DNA of 64,000 nucleotides from Bartonella harrusi (GCF_024297065.1 NZ_CP101114.1:434001-498000), one strand, 5' to 3'. Shown: positions 50,123 to 61,219, counted from the first letter of the stretch. Notes: generated by a model from the letters alone, not told the origin. A program made the numbers and translations.

Positions 50123-51418
50123 TTAATTCATACGTTTATCTATAGGAACATATTCACGCATGGCGTATCCTGTATAGAGTTGACGAGGACGACCAATCTT
50201 TTGTGCTGGATCTTCAATCATTTCTTTCCATTGTGCAACCCAACCGACACTACGTGCTAATGCAAAAAGAACAGTAAACATTTGGGTTGGAAAACCTAAG
50301 GCTTTTAATGTAATTCCAGAATAGAAATCAACATTTGGATAAAGCTTTTTTTCAACAAAATATTCGTCATTTAAGGCGATTTTTTCAAGTTCTATAGCGA
50401 TATCAAGCAGTGGATCATCTTGAATATTCAATTCTTTTAAAACTTCATGGCAGGTTTTTTGCATGATTTTTGCGCGTGGATCATAATTTTTATAGACACG
50501 ATGACCAAATCCCATGAGGCGGAAAGGATCATTTTTATCTTTGGCCCGGGCAATAAATTCAGGAATTCTTTTAACGGAACCTATTTCTTGTAGCATCTTT
50601 AGGCATGCTTCATTGGCGCCACCATGCGCTGGTCCCCAAAGACAGGCAACACCTGCAGCAATACATGCAAACGGATTAGCACCCGAAGAGCCTGCAAGAC
50701 GTACAGTGGATGTGGAAGCATTTTGCTCATGATCTGCATGGAGGATAAAGATTCGATCCATTGCTCGAATGAGTACAGGATTGGTTTTGTATTCTTCACA
50801 AGGAACAGAAAAACACATACGGAGGAAATTTGCGGCATAACTAAGATCATTACGCGGATAAACAAAAGCTTGCCCGATACTGTATTTATAGGCCATTGCG
50901 GCAAGAGTTGGAACCTTTGAAATGAGACGAACAGAAGCAATCATTCTCTGTTGAGGATCTGTAATATCAATAGAGTCGTGATAGAATGCAGACATAGCGC
51001 CAAGGCATGCAACCATGACAGCCATAGGATGGGAGTCGCGACGAAATCCATGAAAAAACCGCGCAAACTGTTCGTGCACCATCGTGTGTTGCATAATACA
51101 ACGGTCAAAGTCATTTTTCTCTTGTTTTGTTGGAAGTTCACCATAAAGCAAAAGATAACAGCTTTCGAGAAAGTCTCCTTTTTCAGCCAGTTGGTCGATA
51201 GGATAACCACGATAGAGCAATACCCCTTCATTCCCATCAATATAAGTGATTTTTGATTCACAAGAAGCAGTTGAGGTAAAACCAGGATCGTATGTAAAGG
51301 TTTCAGCTTTTTTATAGAGAGAAGCAATCTCAATCACATCAGGACCAATGGTACCTTTACGCATTGGAAGTTCTATTTTTTTATCATTTATTATAATGTG
51401 TGCTGTATTCTCAGACAT
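50123..51418 (-). CDS. gltA: Citrate synthase
   Basis: The 431-residue type I (hexameric) citrate synthase condenses acetyl-CoA and oxaloacetate. Visible landmarks are [21 protein letters not shown], the catalytic His in [37 protein letters not shown] and the catalytic aspartate region [13 protein letters not shown], with [15 protein letters not shown]. It starts at ATG 51418 and is monocistronic on the minus strand with a hairpin after it. gltA is the standard typing gene for Bartonella, so this locus could place the species. In related Rhizobiales it normally follows lpxB directly. Confidence 0.97.
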   Translation of the reverse strand: MSENTAHIIINDKKIELPMRKGTIGPDVIEIASLYKKAETFTYDPGFTSTASCESKITYIDGNEGVLLYRGYPIDQLAEKGDFLESCYLLLYGELPTKQEKNDFDRCIMQHTMVHEQFARFFHGFRRDSHPMAVMVACLGAMSAFYHDSIDITDPQQRMIASVRLISKVPTLAAMAYKYSIGQAFVYPRNDLSYAANFLRMCFSVPCEEYKTNPVLIRAMDRIFILHADHEQNASTSTVRLAGSSGANPFACIAAGVACLWGPAHGGANEACLKMLQEIGSVKRIPEFIARAKDKNDPFRLMGFGHRVYKNYDPRAKIMQKTCHEVLKELNIQDDPLLDIAIELEKIALNDEYFVEKKLYPNVDFYSGITLKALGFPTQMFTVLFALARSVGWVAQWKEMIEDPAQKIGRPRQLYTGYAMREYVPIDKRMN

Positions 51419-51663
51419 TAGACATTCCTTTCAGATCCCTCGCTTCTAAAATCAAGATTTCGCTTCACCCGATAGGAAGCTATATAATTGAAATTCCTCC
51501 TATCTTATTGAAAAATAGATTTACTCTAAAAGTTTGCTCGTGCAATCTAAAAAGTATTTTTATTTGCAATTTTAGCAAATACATCTTTCAATGATTTGAG
51601 AGAGAAGACAACTCTCGGTTTTTGTGGAAGCGTTTGTATGTGCATACTCATTTAGTTAATAAA

Positions 51664-53094
51664 TTATGTATATGTTGTTTTGTCAAGTTGGTCATTGATG
51701 CGGTTAAGAGATTCATCGCGTCCCAATAGAATAAGGACATCGAAAACTCCAGGCGATGTTGTGCGTCCTGTGAGAGCTGCTCGAACGGGTAGGGCAAGAG
51801 ATCCGAATTTGAGATCTTGTGTTTTTGCATAAGATCGGAGAGCTTTATCTAGTGTTTCGGTATCCCAAGAGGGGCATGCTTTCAGGACAAGATAAAGATC
51901 ATTTAAGATAGCTTGACCATTTTTGTCTAGGAGTGTTTGCGCTTTTTCGTCAACCTGTAATGGCCGTTTTGTAAAAATGAATGAGGCATTATCAATAAGT
52001 TCGCACAGTGTTTTTGAACGTTCTTTTAAACTTGGTATAGCTTTTAAAAATTGAGCACGGCATTGTTCATCAAGTCTTTCCATTACTTGTAAGCCCCCTT
52101 CAATTTCTGGTAAAAGATTAAGAGCAGCTTTAAAAAGTTCTTGATCATTGCTTGTGCGTATGTAATGTCCATTGATAGCGTCGAGCTTTTTGAGATCAAA
52201 ACGTGCAGCACCTTTATTGATATCATTGATATCAAACCAAGAGATCATTTCTTCGATTGACATGAGTTCATCATTGCCATGACTCCAGCCTAGACGGACG
52301 AGATAATTGCGCAAAGCAGCAGGAAGGTATCCCATTGTGCGATAGGCGTCGACACTTAATGCACCATGCCGTTTTGACAATTTTGCACCATTTTCACCAT
52401 GGATAAGTGGAATATGTGCCATCACAGGAATATCCCACTCCATTGCATTGAAGATGATTATTTGGCGGGCTGCATTTGTGAGATGATCATCACCACGTAT
52501 GATATGTGTTACTCCCATATCATGATCGTCAACAACGACGGCATGCATATAGGTAGGAGAACCATCGGAACGCAAAATAATAAAGTCATCCAAATCCTTA
52601 TTAGGAAAGTGGACATTACCTTGAACACGGTCATGCACAATTGTTTCCCCATCTTGGGGTGCTTTGATACGAATAACAGGTTTGACACCTTTAGGAGCTT
52701 GAGAAATATCACGATCTCGCCAACGTCCATCGTAACGTGGTGGGCGACCTTCTGCGCGGGCATTTTCACGCATTTCAGCTAATTCTTCGGGAGAAGCATA
52801 GCAATAATAAGCTTTGCCATCTTTTACCAATTGTTTAGCGACTTGGCGATGACGTTCTGCGCGTTCAAATTGTGAAATAGGAATACCGTCATAACTCAGT
52901 TCCATCCAGTGCAAGCTCTCTATGATAGCTTTTACAGCTGCTTCTGTTGAACGTTCTCGATCGGTATCTTCAATTCGTAGAAGCATTTTGCCACCAGTAT
53001 GTTTTGCATAAAGCCAATTAAACAGAGCGGTACGGGCACCTCCAATATGAAGGAAGCCTGTTGGTGAGGGGGCAAAGCGGGTAATAACGGACAC
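51664..53094 (-). CDS. gltX: Glutamyl-tRNA synthetase (second-type, GltX2)
   Basis: The 476-residue class I synthetase has the HIGH-type motif [17 protein letters not shown] near residues 8-24 and KLSKR near 238 ([16 protein letters not shown]), with the anticodon-binding helical domain after residue 330 ending [19 protein letters not shown]. It charges tRNA with glutamate. In alphaproteobacteria two GltX proteins coexist, and GatCAB repairs Glu-tRNA(Gln). Start 53094 ([11 protein letters not shown]) follows GGGAGATATCCG. A second gltX begins at 63041. Confidence 0.95.
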   Translation of the reverse strand: MSVITRFAPSPTGFLHIGGARTALFNWLYAKHTGGKMLLRIEDTDRERSTEAAVKAIIESLHWMELSYDGIPISQFERAERHRQVAKQLVKDGKAYYCYASPEELAEMRENARAEGRPPRYDGRWRDRDISQAPKGVKPVIRIKAPQDGETIVHDRVQGNVHFPNKDLDDFIILRSDGSPTYMHAVVVDDHDMGVTHIIRGDDHLTNAARQIIIFNAMEWDIPVMAHIPLIHGENGAKLSKRHGALSVDAYRTMGYLPAALRNYLVRLGWSHGNDELMSIEEMISWFDINDINKGAARFDLKKLDAINGHYIRTSNDQELFKAALNLLPEIEGGLQVMERLDEQCRAQFLKAIPSLKERSKTLCELIDNASFIFTKRPLQVDEKAQTLLDKNGQAILNDLYLVLKACPSWDTETLDKALRSYAKTQDLKFGSLALPVRAALTGRTTSPGVFDVLILLGRDESLNRINDQLDKTTYT

Positions 53095-53210
53095 GGATAT
53101 CTCCCTTTAAAATTAAGATGTTATTTATAGAACTTTATGGAAAGATTATGTTAGCATAGGTGGTAGGGTGTGCAATAGCAGCATTGCAAGTTAAAGTGGG
53201 GGATTTGCAG

Positions 53211-55556
53211 ATGTTTAATCATAATAAAGTTAAGAATGCTTTATTCATAAGCGATGTGTCAAAAAGAAAAGAATTAACTCTCCTCTGGAAAAATGCTTTT
53301 TCTTTCGTTTATCCTTGTCGTGTAAACAGAAACCGTTGTAACCAACAAAAGATTTTTTTATTGTCACCTGTAAAAGAAGCAATAACTTTTTTCTGGAAGT
53401 GGTTGGTAGATTGTATAAACAAAGAAATCTCTTTTGGAATTCTTTTTTCATTAATTTTAGTCTTTTTTTCTACAGGTATTCTTTTTTATTTTAATTTAGA
53501 GCAAGAGCCAAGTTGGGGACAATTTGGTGTGCTGATGAGTCTCTTTCTTGGAATGCTCTATATTTTTCGTTTTTATCGGAGAATATGGATTATTACCGGA
53601 TTTCTGTTTTGTATTGTATTGGGCGCTTTGATTGCAAAGATAGAAACATGGCGTATCTCTACACCAATGTTGAGTAGAGATATCGTCACTACGTTAACAG
53701 GAAGAGTTGTTTCTATTGAGTTAAGACCAAAAGGGAAAACGCGTTTAGTTTTAGATGTTTTGAAAACAGAAAAACCAGTATTACACCATGCTCCTTATCG
53801 TGTTCATTTGTCAGTAAGGCATTTACCCTATAGCCTTGCAATTGGTGATGGACTCTATGGAAAAGTAAAATTCCGTGCATTATCTGGTCCGGTGCGTCCA
53901 GGAAGCTATGATTTTAGTTTCCATAATTATTTTAAAGGAATTGGTGCTCAGGGAATTTACTTGGGAAAACCAATGAAAATATCAGTTTCACAGCCCAATA
54001 AAATATTAAGTATACTCCTACAAAAAATTGAAAATTTACGGACCAACATGACACAAAGAATCCGTAGTGCAATTGAGCAAGAGAAGGGTAGCGTCGCAGC
54101 TGCTCTGATAACAGGACAGCGAGGTGGAATTTCAAATGAGACAAACGAAGCATTGCGTACGGCTGGATTAGCACATATTTTATCAATATCAGGTTTGCAT
54201 ATGGCTTTGTTAAGTGGCATAGTCCTTATAAGTATCCGTAGCTTTTTGGCACTTTTCCCAGTGTTTTCATCCTATTATTCCGCCAAAAAATTTGCAGCTA
54301 TTGCTGCATTAATGATGACAGCTTTTTATTTGTTACTCTCTGGCATGGCTATATCAGCACAGAGAAGTTTTGTAATGATTGCTGTTATGTTGGTTGCTGT
54401 ATTGTGTAATCGTTCCGCTGTAACAATGCGTAATTTTTCTATTGCTGGTTTGATAACTTTGGCTATTAAGCCGCATGAAATATTAGGTCCCAGCTTTCAA
54501 ATGTCTTTTTCTGCAACAGCAGCTTTGATTGCGTTTTTTGATTGGTGGAGTGAGAGAGCCTTTTTTCGTAAAAGAAAAACAACACCTTCTTATGTTGGAG
54601 GTGGAGTGATTCATTTTGCATTTTTATCGATATTTTCAATATGTGCATCTTCTTTTATAGCAGGAACGGCCAGTGGAATTTATGCTGCCTATCATTTTTC
54701 CAATATCGCATTTTACAGCATTATCAGTAACGTTTTAGCTTTGCCGATAGTATCAATCCTCATCATACCTTTTGGATTAATAGCAGTCCTTGCCATGTTT
54801 TGGGGTCTTGAATGGCTGCCGCTTCAAATTATGGGGTTTGGTGTTGGTCTTGTGATAAAAATTGCTCATGCTATAAAAGATATTTCTCCTGATTTAAATC
54901 CTGGATTTATGCCGTTGTCTGCATTTGTTTTATTGAGCATAGGTTTGGTTGGACTGATTTTTTGTAAAACATCTATCAAGTTCTTTTTTAGTTTTTTTAT
55001 TTTAGCTGGTATTTATGTTTGCTTGATGCATTCACCGGTACAACTAATCGTAGCAGACAATATGAAGCTTGTGGGTGTTATCAATGAAAAGAAATTATCT
55101 ATTGATCGTTACCATATTTCTAAGTTCACAACGTCTATATGGGAAAAATCATTTCGTATAAATGAGACTATCAAACCAACAAAATATGGTCCTTCCTTTA
55201 AGGGACAATTCATTTGTAATCATTCTATGTGTGCATCTTTATTAGAAAATGGTTCGAGAGTGATTGTGTTGCGTGAAAAGGTAGATCAATGCGTAGATGC
55301 AGACATTATAATTACGGCATTTGCAATGAATAATCAGTTATGCAACAAAAAAGCGAAAATAAAATTTACTCTCCGAAATTTTTTATTACGAGGAAGCATG
55401 ATGATGAGCAAAAATGGAGTTATCACTTGGTCTTCAAAGGGATTTTATAGACCGTGGAATAAGCATAGGCAATATTCACAAAAATTATATAATCATCATA
55501 CCCTTCTTCTTATCCCAGATAAGAACAGAATAGAAAATGATAGGTCATTTTTCTGA
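53211..55556 (+). CDS. comEC: ComEC/Rec2-family DNA-uptake channel
   Basis: The 781-residue inner-membrane protein has early helices (about 75-135), an OB-like DUF4131 domain (LTGRVVSIELRPKGKTRLVLDV to LSGPVRPGSYDFSFHNYF) and the competence domain from about residue 290 (ALITGQRGGISNETNEALRTAGLAHILSISGLHMAL). The C-terminal region is the degenerate, cysteine-containing form usual in alphaproteobacteria (FICNHSMCASLLENGSRVIVL), not an active metallo-beta-lactamase. ATG 53211 has GGGGGAT upstream; an in-frame GTG at 53160 is not favoured. ComEC imports DNA and has been linked to uptake of gene-transfer-agent DNA in Bartonella (family knowledge). Confidence 0.92.
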   Translation: MFNHNKVKNALFISDVSKRKELTLLWKNAFSFVYPCRVNRNRCNQQKIFLLSPVKEAITFFWKWLVDCINKEISFGILFSLILVFFSTGILFYFNLEQEPSWGQFGVLMSLFLGMLYIFRFYRRIWIITGFLFCIVLGALIAKIETWRISTPMLSRDIVTTLTGRVVSIELRPKGKTRLVLDVLKTEKPVLHHAPYRVHLSVRHLPYSLAIGDGLYGKVKFRALSGPVRPGSYDFSFHNYFKGIGAQGIYLGKPMKISVSQPNKILSILLQKIENLRTNMTQRIRSAIEQEKGSVAAALITGQRGGISNETNEALRTAGLAHILSISGLHMALLSGIVLISIRSFLALFPVFSSYYSAKKFAAIAALMMTAFYLLLSGMAISAQRSFVMIAVMLVAVLCNRSAVTMRNFSIAGLITLAIKPHEILGPSFQMSFSATAALIAFFDWWSERAFFRKRKTTPSYVGGGVIHFAFLSIFSICASSFIAGTASGIYAAYHFSNIAFYSIISNVLALPIVSILIIPFGLIAVLAMFWGLEWLPLQIMGFGVGLVIKIAHAIKDISPDLNPGFMPLSAFVLLSIGLVGLIFCKTSIKFFFSFFILAGIYVCLMHSPVQLIVADNMKLVGVINEKKLSIDRYHISKFTTSIWEKSFRINETIKPTKYGPSFKGQFICNHSMCASLLENGSRVIVLREKVDQCVDADIIITAFAMNNQLCNKKAKIKFTLRNFLLRGSMMMSKNGVITWSSKGFYRPWNKHRQYSQKLYNHHTLLLIPDKNRIENDRSFF

Positions 55557-55704
55557 TGATGCTTTGTCCTTTTTATTATGGAGTCATCTATTCTATTAAT
55601 GATTTACGGTTTTTCAAAAAGCAGACAACCTTTTTAATATCGAGATAATGTATAATTTTGCAGCAGTGTTCAACACGCGCAGAGGGAAAAAATGAGCGGA
55701 ATGT
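55557..55704. other. Spacer after comEC
   Basis: No feature recognised; leads into a decayed gene. Confidence 0.4.
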
Positions 55705-56244
55705 TCAGATGAGTGGTGCCGAAGAGACGTTGAAGAAAAATGGTATGAGATTGATGACGAACAAGGTAACATTTTTGTGACAGGTACAGCGGTTGATTTT
55801 ATTTTTGCTACCGGAAAGGAATATATGCTCTAGCTGATGGCGTAGTAAAAAGAGTGGAAGAAACAGTTGGCACTCGAATTGAGTGTGATAAAACGGTTAT
55901 TAAAGGCATTGAAACAACGTTATCTTGGGTCACGAGTGGACATGTGATTGATGATGTTTTGGTAGGTACGGACTCATTTTTTGGAAATGTTGGTCAATTC
56001 TGTGCCGGTATCAAGAATTTCTTGTCGGGTAGACGCCGAAAGATGATCAGCCGATTAAAACAGACAGAGAAAACTTCTCGTCCGCACCCCACACTTTTTA
56101 ACAAGAGTTTTTGGCAAAAAATATGGTAGCGGAACAATTCCTAAAAACTTATACCTTAGGATCGTAAAAACTCCTAAAAGCGCAGTTGTTCTGTCCAAAG
56201 AAGAGACAAAAGCAAAGCAGTTCATCTATGCTTTGATTAAGTAA
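55705..56244 (+). pseudogene. Decayed gene of unknown family, at least two frameshifts
   Basis: Three frames join into one protein: WYEIDDEQGNIFVTGTAVDFIFATGKEY (frame of 55741), then ALADGVVKRVEETVGTRIECDKTVIKGIETTLSW, VTSGHVIDDVLVGTDSFFGNVGQFCAGIKNFLSGRRRK (frame of 55854), then FGKKYGSGTIPKNLYLRIVKTPKSAVVLSKEETKAKQFIYALIK (ending TAA 56244). The shifts lie near 55820 and 56097. I do not recognise the family. Its place, directly before a CDI toxin remnant, makes an exoprotein part or an immunity protein conceivable, but nothing in the sequence proves either. Confidence 0.5.
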
Positions 56245-56262
56245 TTTTTTTCAGAAAAGAGT

Positions 56263-56625
56263 AACTTCGCTTATAGTTTAATCGCATCCAATGGCAACAT
56301 TGCATGCGAGGTGATGGTCTTTAAATTCGCTACCAAGAAAACTTCACCCAAATTGTTGCTAAGGAAAAAAGTTTTGGTTAAAAAAATACTCAATTTACCG
56401 ATAGCAAAGGGGGACAACAAACAAAGTTCATCAGAGAGATGGTTTGTTTGATCTTTACAGAATTTCTTTCTGGATGGTAAAAAAGTGTAGGGCATAAAGA
56501 TTGAGAGAATGAAAACAGGGAGAGCACCCATTGGTTTCGATAATGAACCCATTAATTTGCATCACATATTGTAAAGACAAGCGCGTTCTATAGCAATATT
56601 GAGTGCATTTTATCAACAAGGATAA
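56263..56625 (+). pseudogene. Remnant of a CdiA/TPS toxin tip: LHH (HNH/Endo VII) nuclease
   Basis: One frame with scattered stops reads FAYSLIASNGNIACEVMVFKFATKK, then FFLDGKKV, then IKIERMKTGRAPIGFDNEPINLHHIL and RQARSIAILSAFYQQG. The last two parts match the LHH nuclease family: IERM-KG-APIG-DG-PINLHH--Q followed by SIAE---FHQ. Members form the C-terminal toxin of CdiA and other polymorphic toxins and cut nucleic acid. The family Gln after LHHxx is now TAA; other stops lie at about 56453 and 56488. No intact exoprotein, TpsB or immunity gene is present here. Confidence 0.68.
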
Positions 56626-56820
56626 ATTTTAAATTATTGTCTATGAAAAAAAAGATAAAATTGTTAATTATTCTATTTTATTGTTATCATATTTTATAAT
56701 AATTAACAATTTTTCAGCAAAAAGGTGGCGAATAAATTTACGGCAGATTGGTGCAATAAGCTGCTTTTTTATCAATCTGTCATAAACAATCATTAGATTG
56801 GTACAAAGGTAAAGTGATTG

Positions 56821-57525
56821 ATGGATGTTCAGCAGTTAAAAAAAATGGCAGCCGCTAAAGCGCTCGAGTTTGTTAAAGATGGTATGCGGCTTGGTATAGG
56901 CTCTGGTTCGACAGTAAATGAATTTATTAGCCTTCTTGGTGAGCGTGTTGCGGGTGGTTTGCAGGTGACGGGTGTTGCTACCTCATTGTATTCCGAGCAG
57001 CTTTGCCGTCAGTTTGGGGTTCCTGTTACTACGTTAGAACACATACCTGAACTTGATCTCGATATTGATGGAGCAGATGAGATTGGACCACAGATGTCTC
57101 TCATTAAAGGGGGTGGGGGGGCATTGTTGCGTGAAAAAATTGTAGCGTCTGCATCTCGTACAATGCTTGTTATTGCTGACGAAACAAAGATAGTAAAAAC
57201 GCTTGGTGCTTTTGCTTTGCCTATTGAAGTCGATCCATTTGGTATGCATGTGACACGCAAAGCTATTGGAAAAGCAGCTGATGATCTAGGGCTTTCTGGA
57301 GAAATTGTTTTACGAATGAATGGAGAAAATCCTTTTGAAACAGATGGTGGGCACTTCATTTTTGATGCATTTTGGGGGCATATTGTGCAGCCAAAATTAT
57401 TATCGAATGCACTCCTTGCAATTCCTGGTGTTATCGAACATGGTCTTTTCTTAGGATTAGCTTCGTGTGCAATTGTAGCGATGGCTGATGGTCAAATAAA
57501 AGTTTTAGAATCCTTTAATTTTTAG
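56821..57525 (+). CDS. rpiA: Ribose-5-phosphate isomerase A
   Basis: The 234-residue enzyme interconverts ribose-5-phosphate and ribulose-5-phosphate. Landmarks: [54 protein letters not shown] and the catalytic residues in [13 protein letters not shown] 56821 follows AAAGG; a TTG three bases earlier is in frame. It is the first intact gene after the decayed region, with its promoter probably in the AT-rich 190 bases upstream. Followed by a DUF2059 gene 104 bases later. Confidence 0.95.
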   Translation: MDVQQLKKMAAAKALEFVKDGMRLGIGSGSTVNEFISLLGERVAGGLQVTGVATSLYSEQLCRQFGVPVTTLEHIPELDLDIDGADEIGPQMSLIKGGGGALLREKIVASASRTMLVIADETKIVKTLGAFALPIEVDPFGMHVTRKAIGKAADDLGLSGEIVLRMNGENPFETDGGHFIFDAFWGHIVQPKLLSNALLAIPGVIEHGLFLGLASCAIVAMADGQIKVLESFNF

Positions 57526-57629
57526 AGAAAACAGTTTACACATGGTGATCTGTTTGCACAATTAAAGGTTAGGGATTTTGAATAAAATAACGAATTTGAA
57601 TTATAATTAATTATCGGGATAATCATTAA

Positions 57630-58187
57630 ATGAAAAAAATATTTTCTTATCAGCGTTTTACTGTATCTTTTGGTGCAATTACCATTTTATTTATGAATAT
57701 TGCCATGGGGTATGCACAAGGTGTAAGTGATCAACATTTAGATTCAGCGAGAAAGGCTATTAGTGCTATTCACGCAACGGATCAGTTTGATAATTTTTTA
57801 CCGAATGCAGCACATGATCTCAAAAATGAACTTATCAGCGATGATCCTAATTTAGCAACGGCTATTTCTGATATTGTTGACAAACAAGCGCTTGCTTTGG
57901 TTAAACGGCGCTCTGATTTAGAAAAAGAGATTGCTCACGTATATGCAAAATATTTTACTCAAAAAGAACTTGATGCCATTACAGCTTTTTATAGTTCTGA
58001 TACCGGTAAAAAGTTTTTAACAGAAGTTCCAAATATTGCACGTGATGCTTATTCTACATTTGATACATGGCGCTCTTCTCTTATGCAGGATCTTATAAAA
58101 AATGTAAAAAAAGAGATGTCTGAGACACTTAATTTGAACAATTCTATTACACCCACAAAACTAGACGCTTCAAAAAATAAAAAATAG
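57630..58187 (+). CDS. DUF2059 exported protein
   Basis: The 185-residue protein has a signal peptide ending IAMGYAQG and the DUF2059 domain DQHLDSARKAISAIHATDQFDNFLP, then VYAKYFTQKELDAITAFYSSDTGKKFLTEVP. DUF2059 proteins are periplasmic or outer-membrane associated; the function is unknown. The C-terminal tail is Asn/Lys-rich. ATG 57630 lacks a clear Shine-Dalgarno. A strong terminator follows, so it is co-transcribed with rpiA or monocistronic. Confidence 0.87.
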   Translation: MKKIFSYQRFTVSFGAITILFMNIAMGYAQGVSDQHLDSARKAISAIHATDQFDNFLPNAAHDLKNELISDDPNLATAISDIVDKQALALVKRRSDLEKEIAHVYAKYFTQKELDAITAFYSSDTGKKFLTEVPNIARDAYSTFDTWRSSLMQDLIKNVKKEMSETLNLNNSITPTKLDASKNKK

Positions 58188-58228
58188 TTTGATTTCATTC
58201 CAATGAATGTGGATTTTTGTTGCAAAAA

Positions 58229-58253
58229 AAAACGGCGGTTTTCCGCCGTTTTT
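58229..58253 (+). terminator. Rho-independent terminator after the DUF2059 gene
   Basis: AACGGCGG-TTTT-CCGCCGTT (58231-58250) with an A run before and TTTTT after. Ideal intrinsic terminator, bidirectional in form. Confidence 0.95.
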
Positions 58254-58376
58254 AATAAAAGAGGCTCTTTACAGGAGGCTGTTTGATAGAAAAGAATGCT
58301 TGAAAATAAAAAAGACTTTCATTTGATAATAAATGATCATAGCCTATTATTGTAGATGGATGGGAAGGAAGAGTTC

Positions 58377-59768
58377 GTGGGATCTTTTGATTTTGATTTA
58401 TTTGTTATTGGCAGTGGTTCTGGAGGAGTGCGTGCTGCACGTCTTGCGGGAGGACTTGGTAAGCGTGTTGCTATAGCAGAAGAATATCGTATAGGAGGAA
58501 CTTGTGTTATTCGCGGCTGTGTTCCCAAAAAATTGTATGTTTATGCTTCACAATATGCAAAAGAGTTCCGTAAAAGTGTTGGTTTTGGATGGGAATATGC
58601 TGCTCCAGTTTTTAGCTGGAAAAAATTAGTTGCAGCTAAAAATGAAGAAATAACAAGATTAGAAGGGCTTTATCGCAAGGGATTACAAAATAATAATGTT
58701 CATATTTATGAAAGCCATGCGGTCTTTGTGGATGATCATACATTAGAGCTCTCAGCAACAGGTGAGCGGGTTAGTGCAGAAAAAATTTTAATCGCAACGG
58801 GGGCAAAAGTTGCACCAAACACAGCAATTGGAGGCAGTGATTTTTGTCTTACTTCTAATGAAATTTTTGATCTTGAAGAGCTTCCAAAATCAATAGTCAT
58901 TGTTGGTGGTGGGTATATTGGTGTTGAATTTGCTAACATTTTTCATGAATTAGGTGTCAAAACAACACTCCTCCATCGTGGTGATTTAATCCTTCGTAAC
59001 TTTGATGATGATTTGCGAAAGTTGCTTAATGATACAATGATTGAAAAAGGGATTTCTATTATTTATGGGGTGACAGTTTCCAAAGTACAAGCGAGAGAGA
59101 ATTGTTATGATGCTGTTTTATCAAATGGGCAAATGGTCAGTGCTGATCAGATTATGTTGGCTACTGGGCGTGTGCCCAATACAACAGGCTTAGGGCTTGA
59201 GCGGGCTGGTGTTCAATTGAATGAATTTGGTGCAGTTATTGTTGATGAAAGGATGACAACCAATATACCTCACATTTGGGCTGTTGGTGATGTCACAGGT
59301 CATATTCAATTGACACCTGTTGCAATCCATGATGCAATGTGTTTTGTGAAGACTGCGTTTGAGAATATCCCCACCGCACCTGATTATGATCTGATTACGA
59401 CAGCTGTTTTTTCACAGCCAGAGATTGGAACGGTTGGTCTTTCAGAAGAAGAAGCACGCCATCGTTATAAGCATCTTGAGATTTATCGTACAGCTTTCCG
59501 TCCTATGCGTAATGTTCTTTCTGGAAGCTTAGAAAAAATGTTTATGAAGCTTATTGTCGATGGTGAAAGCCGGATTGTTATAGGTGCTCATATTTTAGGG
59601 GAGAACGCTGGTGAGATGGCACAGCTCATAGGAATATCTCTCAAAGGTAAGTTGACGAAAGATGTTTTTGATGAAACGATGGCAGTCCATCCAACGATGG
59701 CAGAAGAACTGGTAACGATGTATAAACCAAGTTATGTCTATAAAAATGGAAAAAAAATAGAGAATTAA
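58377..59768 (+). CDS. gor: Glutathione-disulfide reductase
   Basis: The 463-residue FAD/NADPH enzyme has the dinucleotide motif FVIGSGSGGVRAARLA, redox cysteines in GTCVIRGCVPKK (C43 and C48), the NADPH motif IVIVGGGYIGVEFANIF, the FAD motif IWAVGDVTGHIQLTPVAI and the dimer-interface catalytic HPTMAEE. It keeps cytosolic glutathione reduced. Start: GTG 58377 with AAGGAAGAG seven bases upstream; ATG 58356 in frame adds seven residues but has no ribosome site. Followed by class II DAHP synthase. Confidence 0.94.
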   Translation: MGSFDFDLFVIGSGSGGVRAARLAGGLGKRVAIAEEYRIGGTCVIRGCVPKKLYVYASQYAKEFRKSVGFGWEYAAPVFSWKKLVAAKNEEITRLEGLYRKGLQNNNVHIYESHAVFVDDHTLELSATGERVSAEKILIATGAKVAPNTAIGGSDFCLTSNEIFDLEELPKSIVIVGGGYIGVEFANIFHELGVKTTLLHRGDLILRNFDDDLRKLLNDTMIEKGISIIYGVTVSKVQARENCYDAVLSNGQMVSADQIMLATGRVPNTTGLGLERAGVQLNEFGAVIVDERMTTNIPHIWAVGDVTGHIQLTPVAIHDAMCFVKTAFENIPTAPDYDLITTAVFSQPEIGTVGLSEEEARHRYKHLEIYRTAFRPMRNVLSGSLEKMFMKLIVDGESRIVIGAHILGENAGEMAQLIGISLKGKLTKDVFDETMAVHPTMAEELVTMYKPSYVYKNGKKIEN

Positions 59769-59839
59769 ACAGACATAGTGAGATAATTGACAAAGTTTTA
59801 AGGTAATAAGACGTAATTTCAAGCTCTGGAGAGCGTGTA

Positions 59840-61219
59840 ATGATAAAAGAATGGGCGCCTGACTCTTGGCGAGCAAGGCCAATTAAACAAGTACCGAATT
59901 ATCCGGATAAATCTGTGTTAGCAGATGTTGAACGAAAGATACGCAGCTATCCTCCTTTGGTTTTTGCTGGTGAAGCGCGTGATTTAAAAAACGAATTGGC
60001 AGCTGTCGCACAAGGCCAAGCTTTTTTATTACAGGGGGGGGATTGTGCAGAAAGTTTTGCGGAGCATGAAGCTGACAATATTCGTGATTTTTTTCGTGTA
60101 TTCTTGCAAATGGCGATTGTTTTGACTTTTGGTAATTCTAAACCTGTTGTTAAAATAGGTCGTATTGCAGGTCAATTTGCCAAGCCACGCTCTTGTGATA
60201 CGGAAAGTAAAAGAGGAGTTGAACTTCCTTCTTATCGGGGGGATATTATTAATGGCATTGAATTTGAAGCGGCTTCTCGTATTCCTGATCCACAACGAAT
60301 GTCTATGGCTTATCGCCAATCTGCGGCAACATTGAATCTTTTGCGTGCTTTTTCACAAGGGGGATATGCCAATTTAGAAAATGTTCATGCATGGATGTTA
60401 AGTTTTGTGTCTAATAGTCCACAAGGTGCGCGTTATGAGTTATTGGCAGAGCGTATTTCGGAAGCAATTGATTTCATGCGTTCTATAGGGATTACGTCAA
60501 AAACAAATTTTTCATTACGTGAGACATCTTTTTATACCAGTCATGAAGCCCTTTTGCTTGGCTATGAAGAGGCTTTGACGCGGATTGATTCAACTTCTGG
60601 AAATTGGTACGCAACGTCTGGGCATATGTTATGGATTGGTGATCGGACACGCCAGATTGATCATGCTCATGTTGAATATTGCCGTGGTATTGAAAATCCA
60701 CTTGGATTGAAGTGTGGCCCTTCTCTTGAAGCTGATGAACTTTTGAGGTTAATCGATATTTTAAACCCTGAAAACGAACTGGGGCGATTAACGCTTATTA
60801 CGCGTTTTGGTCATGATAAGGTTGAAAAATACCTTCCTCAATTGATTCATGCTGTTGAGCGTGAAAAGCGTAAGGTGATATGGTCGTGTGATCCCATGCA
60901 TGGTAATACGGTTACTGTAAATGGTTATAAAACACGCCCCTTTGATTATGTTTTAAAGGAAGTAGAAAAGTTTTTTTCAGTGCATTATGGCGAGGGGACT
61001 TATCCGGGAGGCATTCATATTGAAATGACAGGTCGTGATGTTACAGAATGTACAGGTGGAGCACATGCCATTTCTGTAGAAAATTTATCTGATCGCTATC
61101 ATACACAGTGTGATCCCCGGTTAAATGCAGATCAAGCATTAGAATTAGCCTTTCTTGTTGCTGAACTTCTTAAAAAAAATCGTCATGCTGATTCATTAGC
61201 TCTTGCAGCAAATAGTTAG
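59840..61219 (+). CDS. 3-deoxy-7-phosphoheptulonate synthase, class II (plant type)
   Basis: The 459-residue enzyme starts the shikimate pathway from phosphoenolpyruvate and erythrose-4-phosphate. Landmarks: [16 protein letters not shown] (metal-binding Cys), [60 protein letters not shown] and [11 protein letters not shown]. This is the AroA_II class of alphaproteobacteria rather than the E. coli AroG type. ATG 59840 follows GGAGAG. Its last eight codons with the stop have been duplicated in tandem (24 bases), so a second in-frame stop exists. Confidence 0.95.
   Translation: MIKEWAPDSWRARPIKQVPNYPDKSVLADVERKIRSYPPLVFAGEARDLKNELAAVAQGQAFLLQGGDCAESFAEHEADNIRDFFRVFLQMAIVLTFGNSKPVVKIGRIAGQFAKPRSCDTESKRGVELPSYRGDIINGIEFEAASRIPDPQRMSMAYRQSAATLNLLRAFSQGGYANLENVHAWMLSFVSNSPQGARYELLAERISEAIDFMRSIGITSKTNFSLRETSFYTSHEALLLGYEEALTRIDSTSGNWYATSGHMLWIGDRTRQIDHAHVEYCRGIENPLGLKCGPSLEADELLRLIDILNPENELGRLTLITRFGHDKVEKYLPQLIHAVEREKRKVIWSCDPMHGNTVTVNGYKTRPFDYVLKEVEKFFSVHYGEGTYPGGIHIEMTGRDVTECTGGAHAISVENLSDRYHTQCDPRLNADQALELAFLVAELLKKNRHADSLALAANS

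Noticed and set aside
54970..55556. Truncation of ComEC because no metallo-beta-lactamase domain is seen
   Set aside because: Alphaproteobacterial ComEC proteins normally have this degenerate C-terminal region, so it is not a defect.
56271..56552. Minus-strand 93-codon frame as a small exported protein
   Set aside because: It is antisense to the in-frame LHH toxin remnant on the plus strand, which has family resemblance; the minus frame has none.
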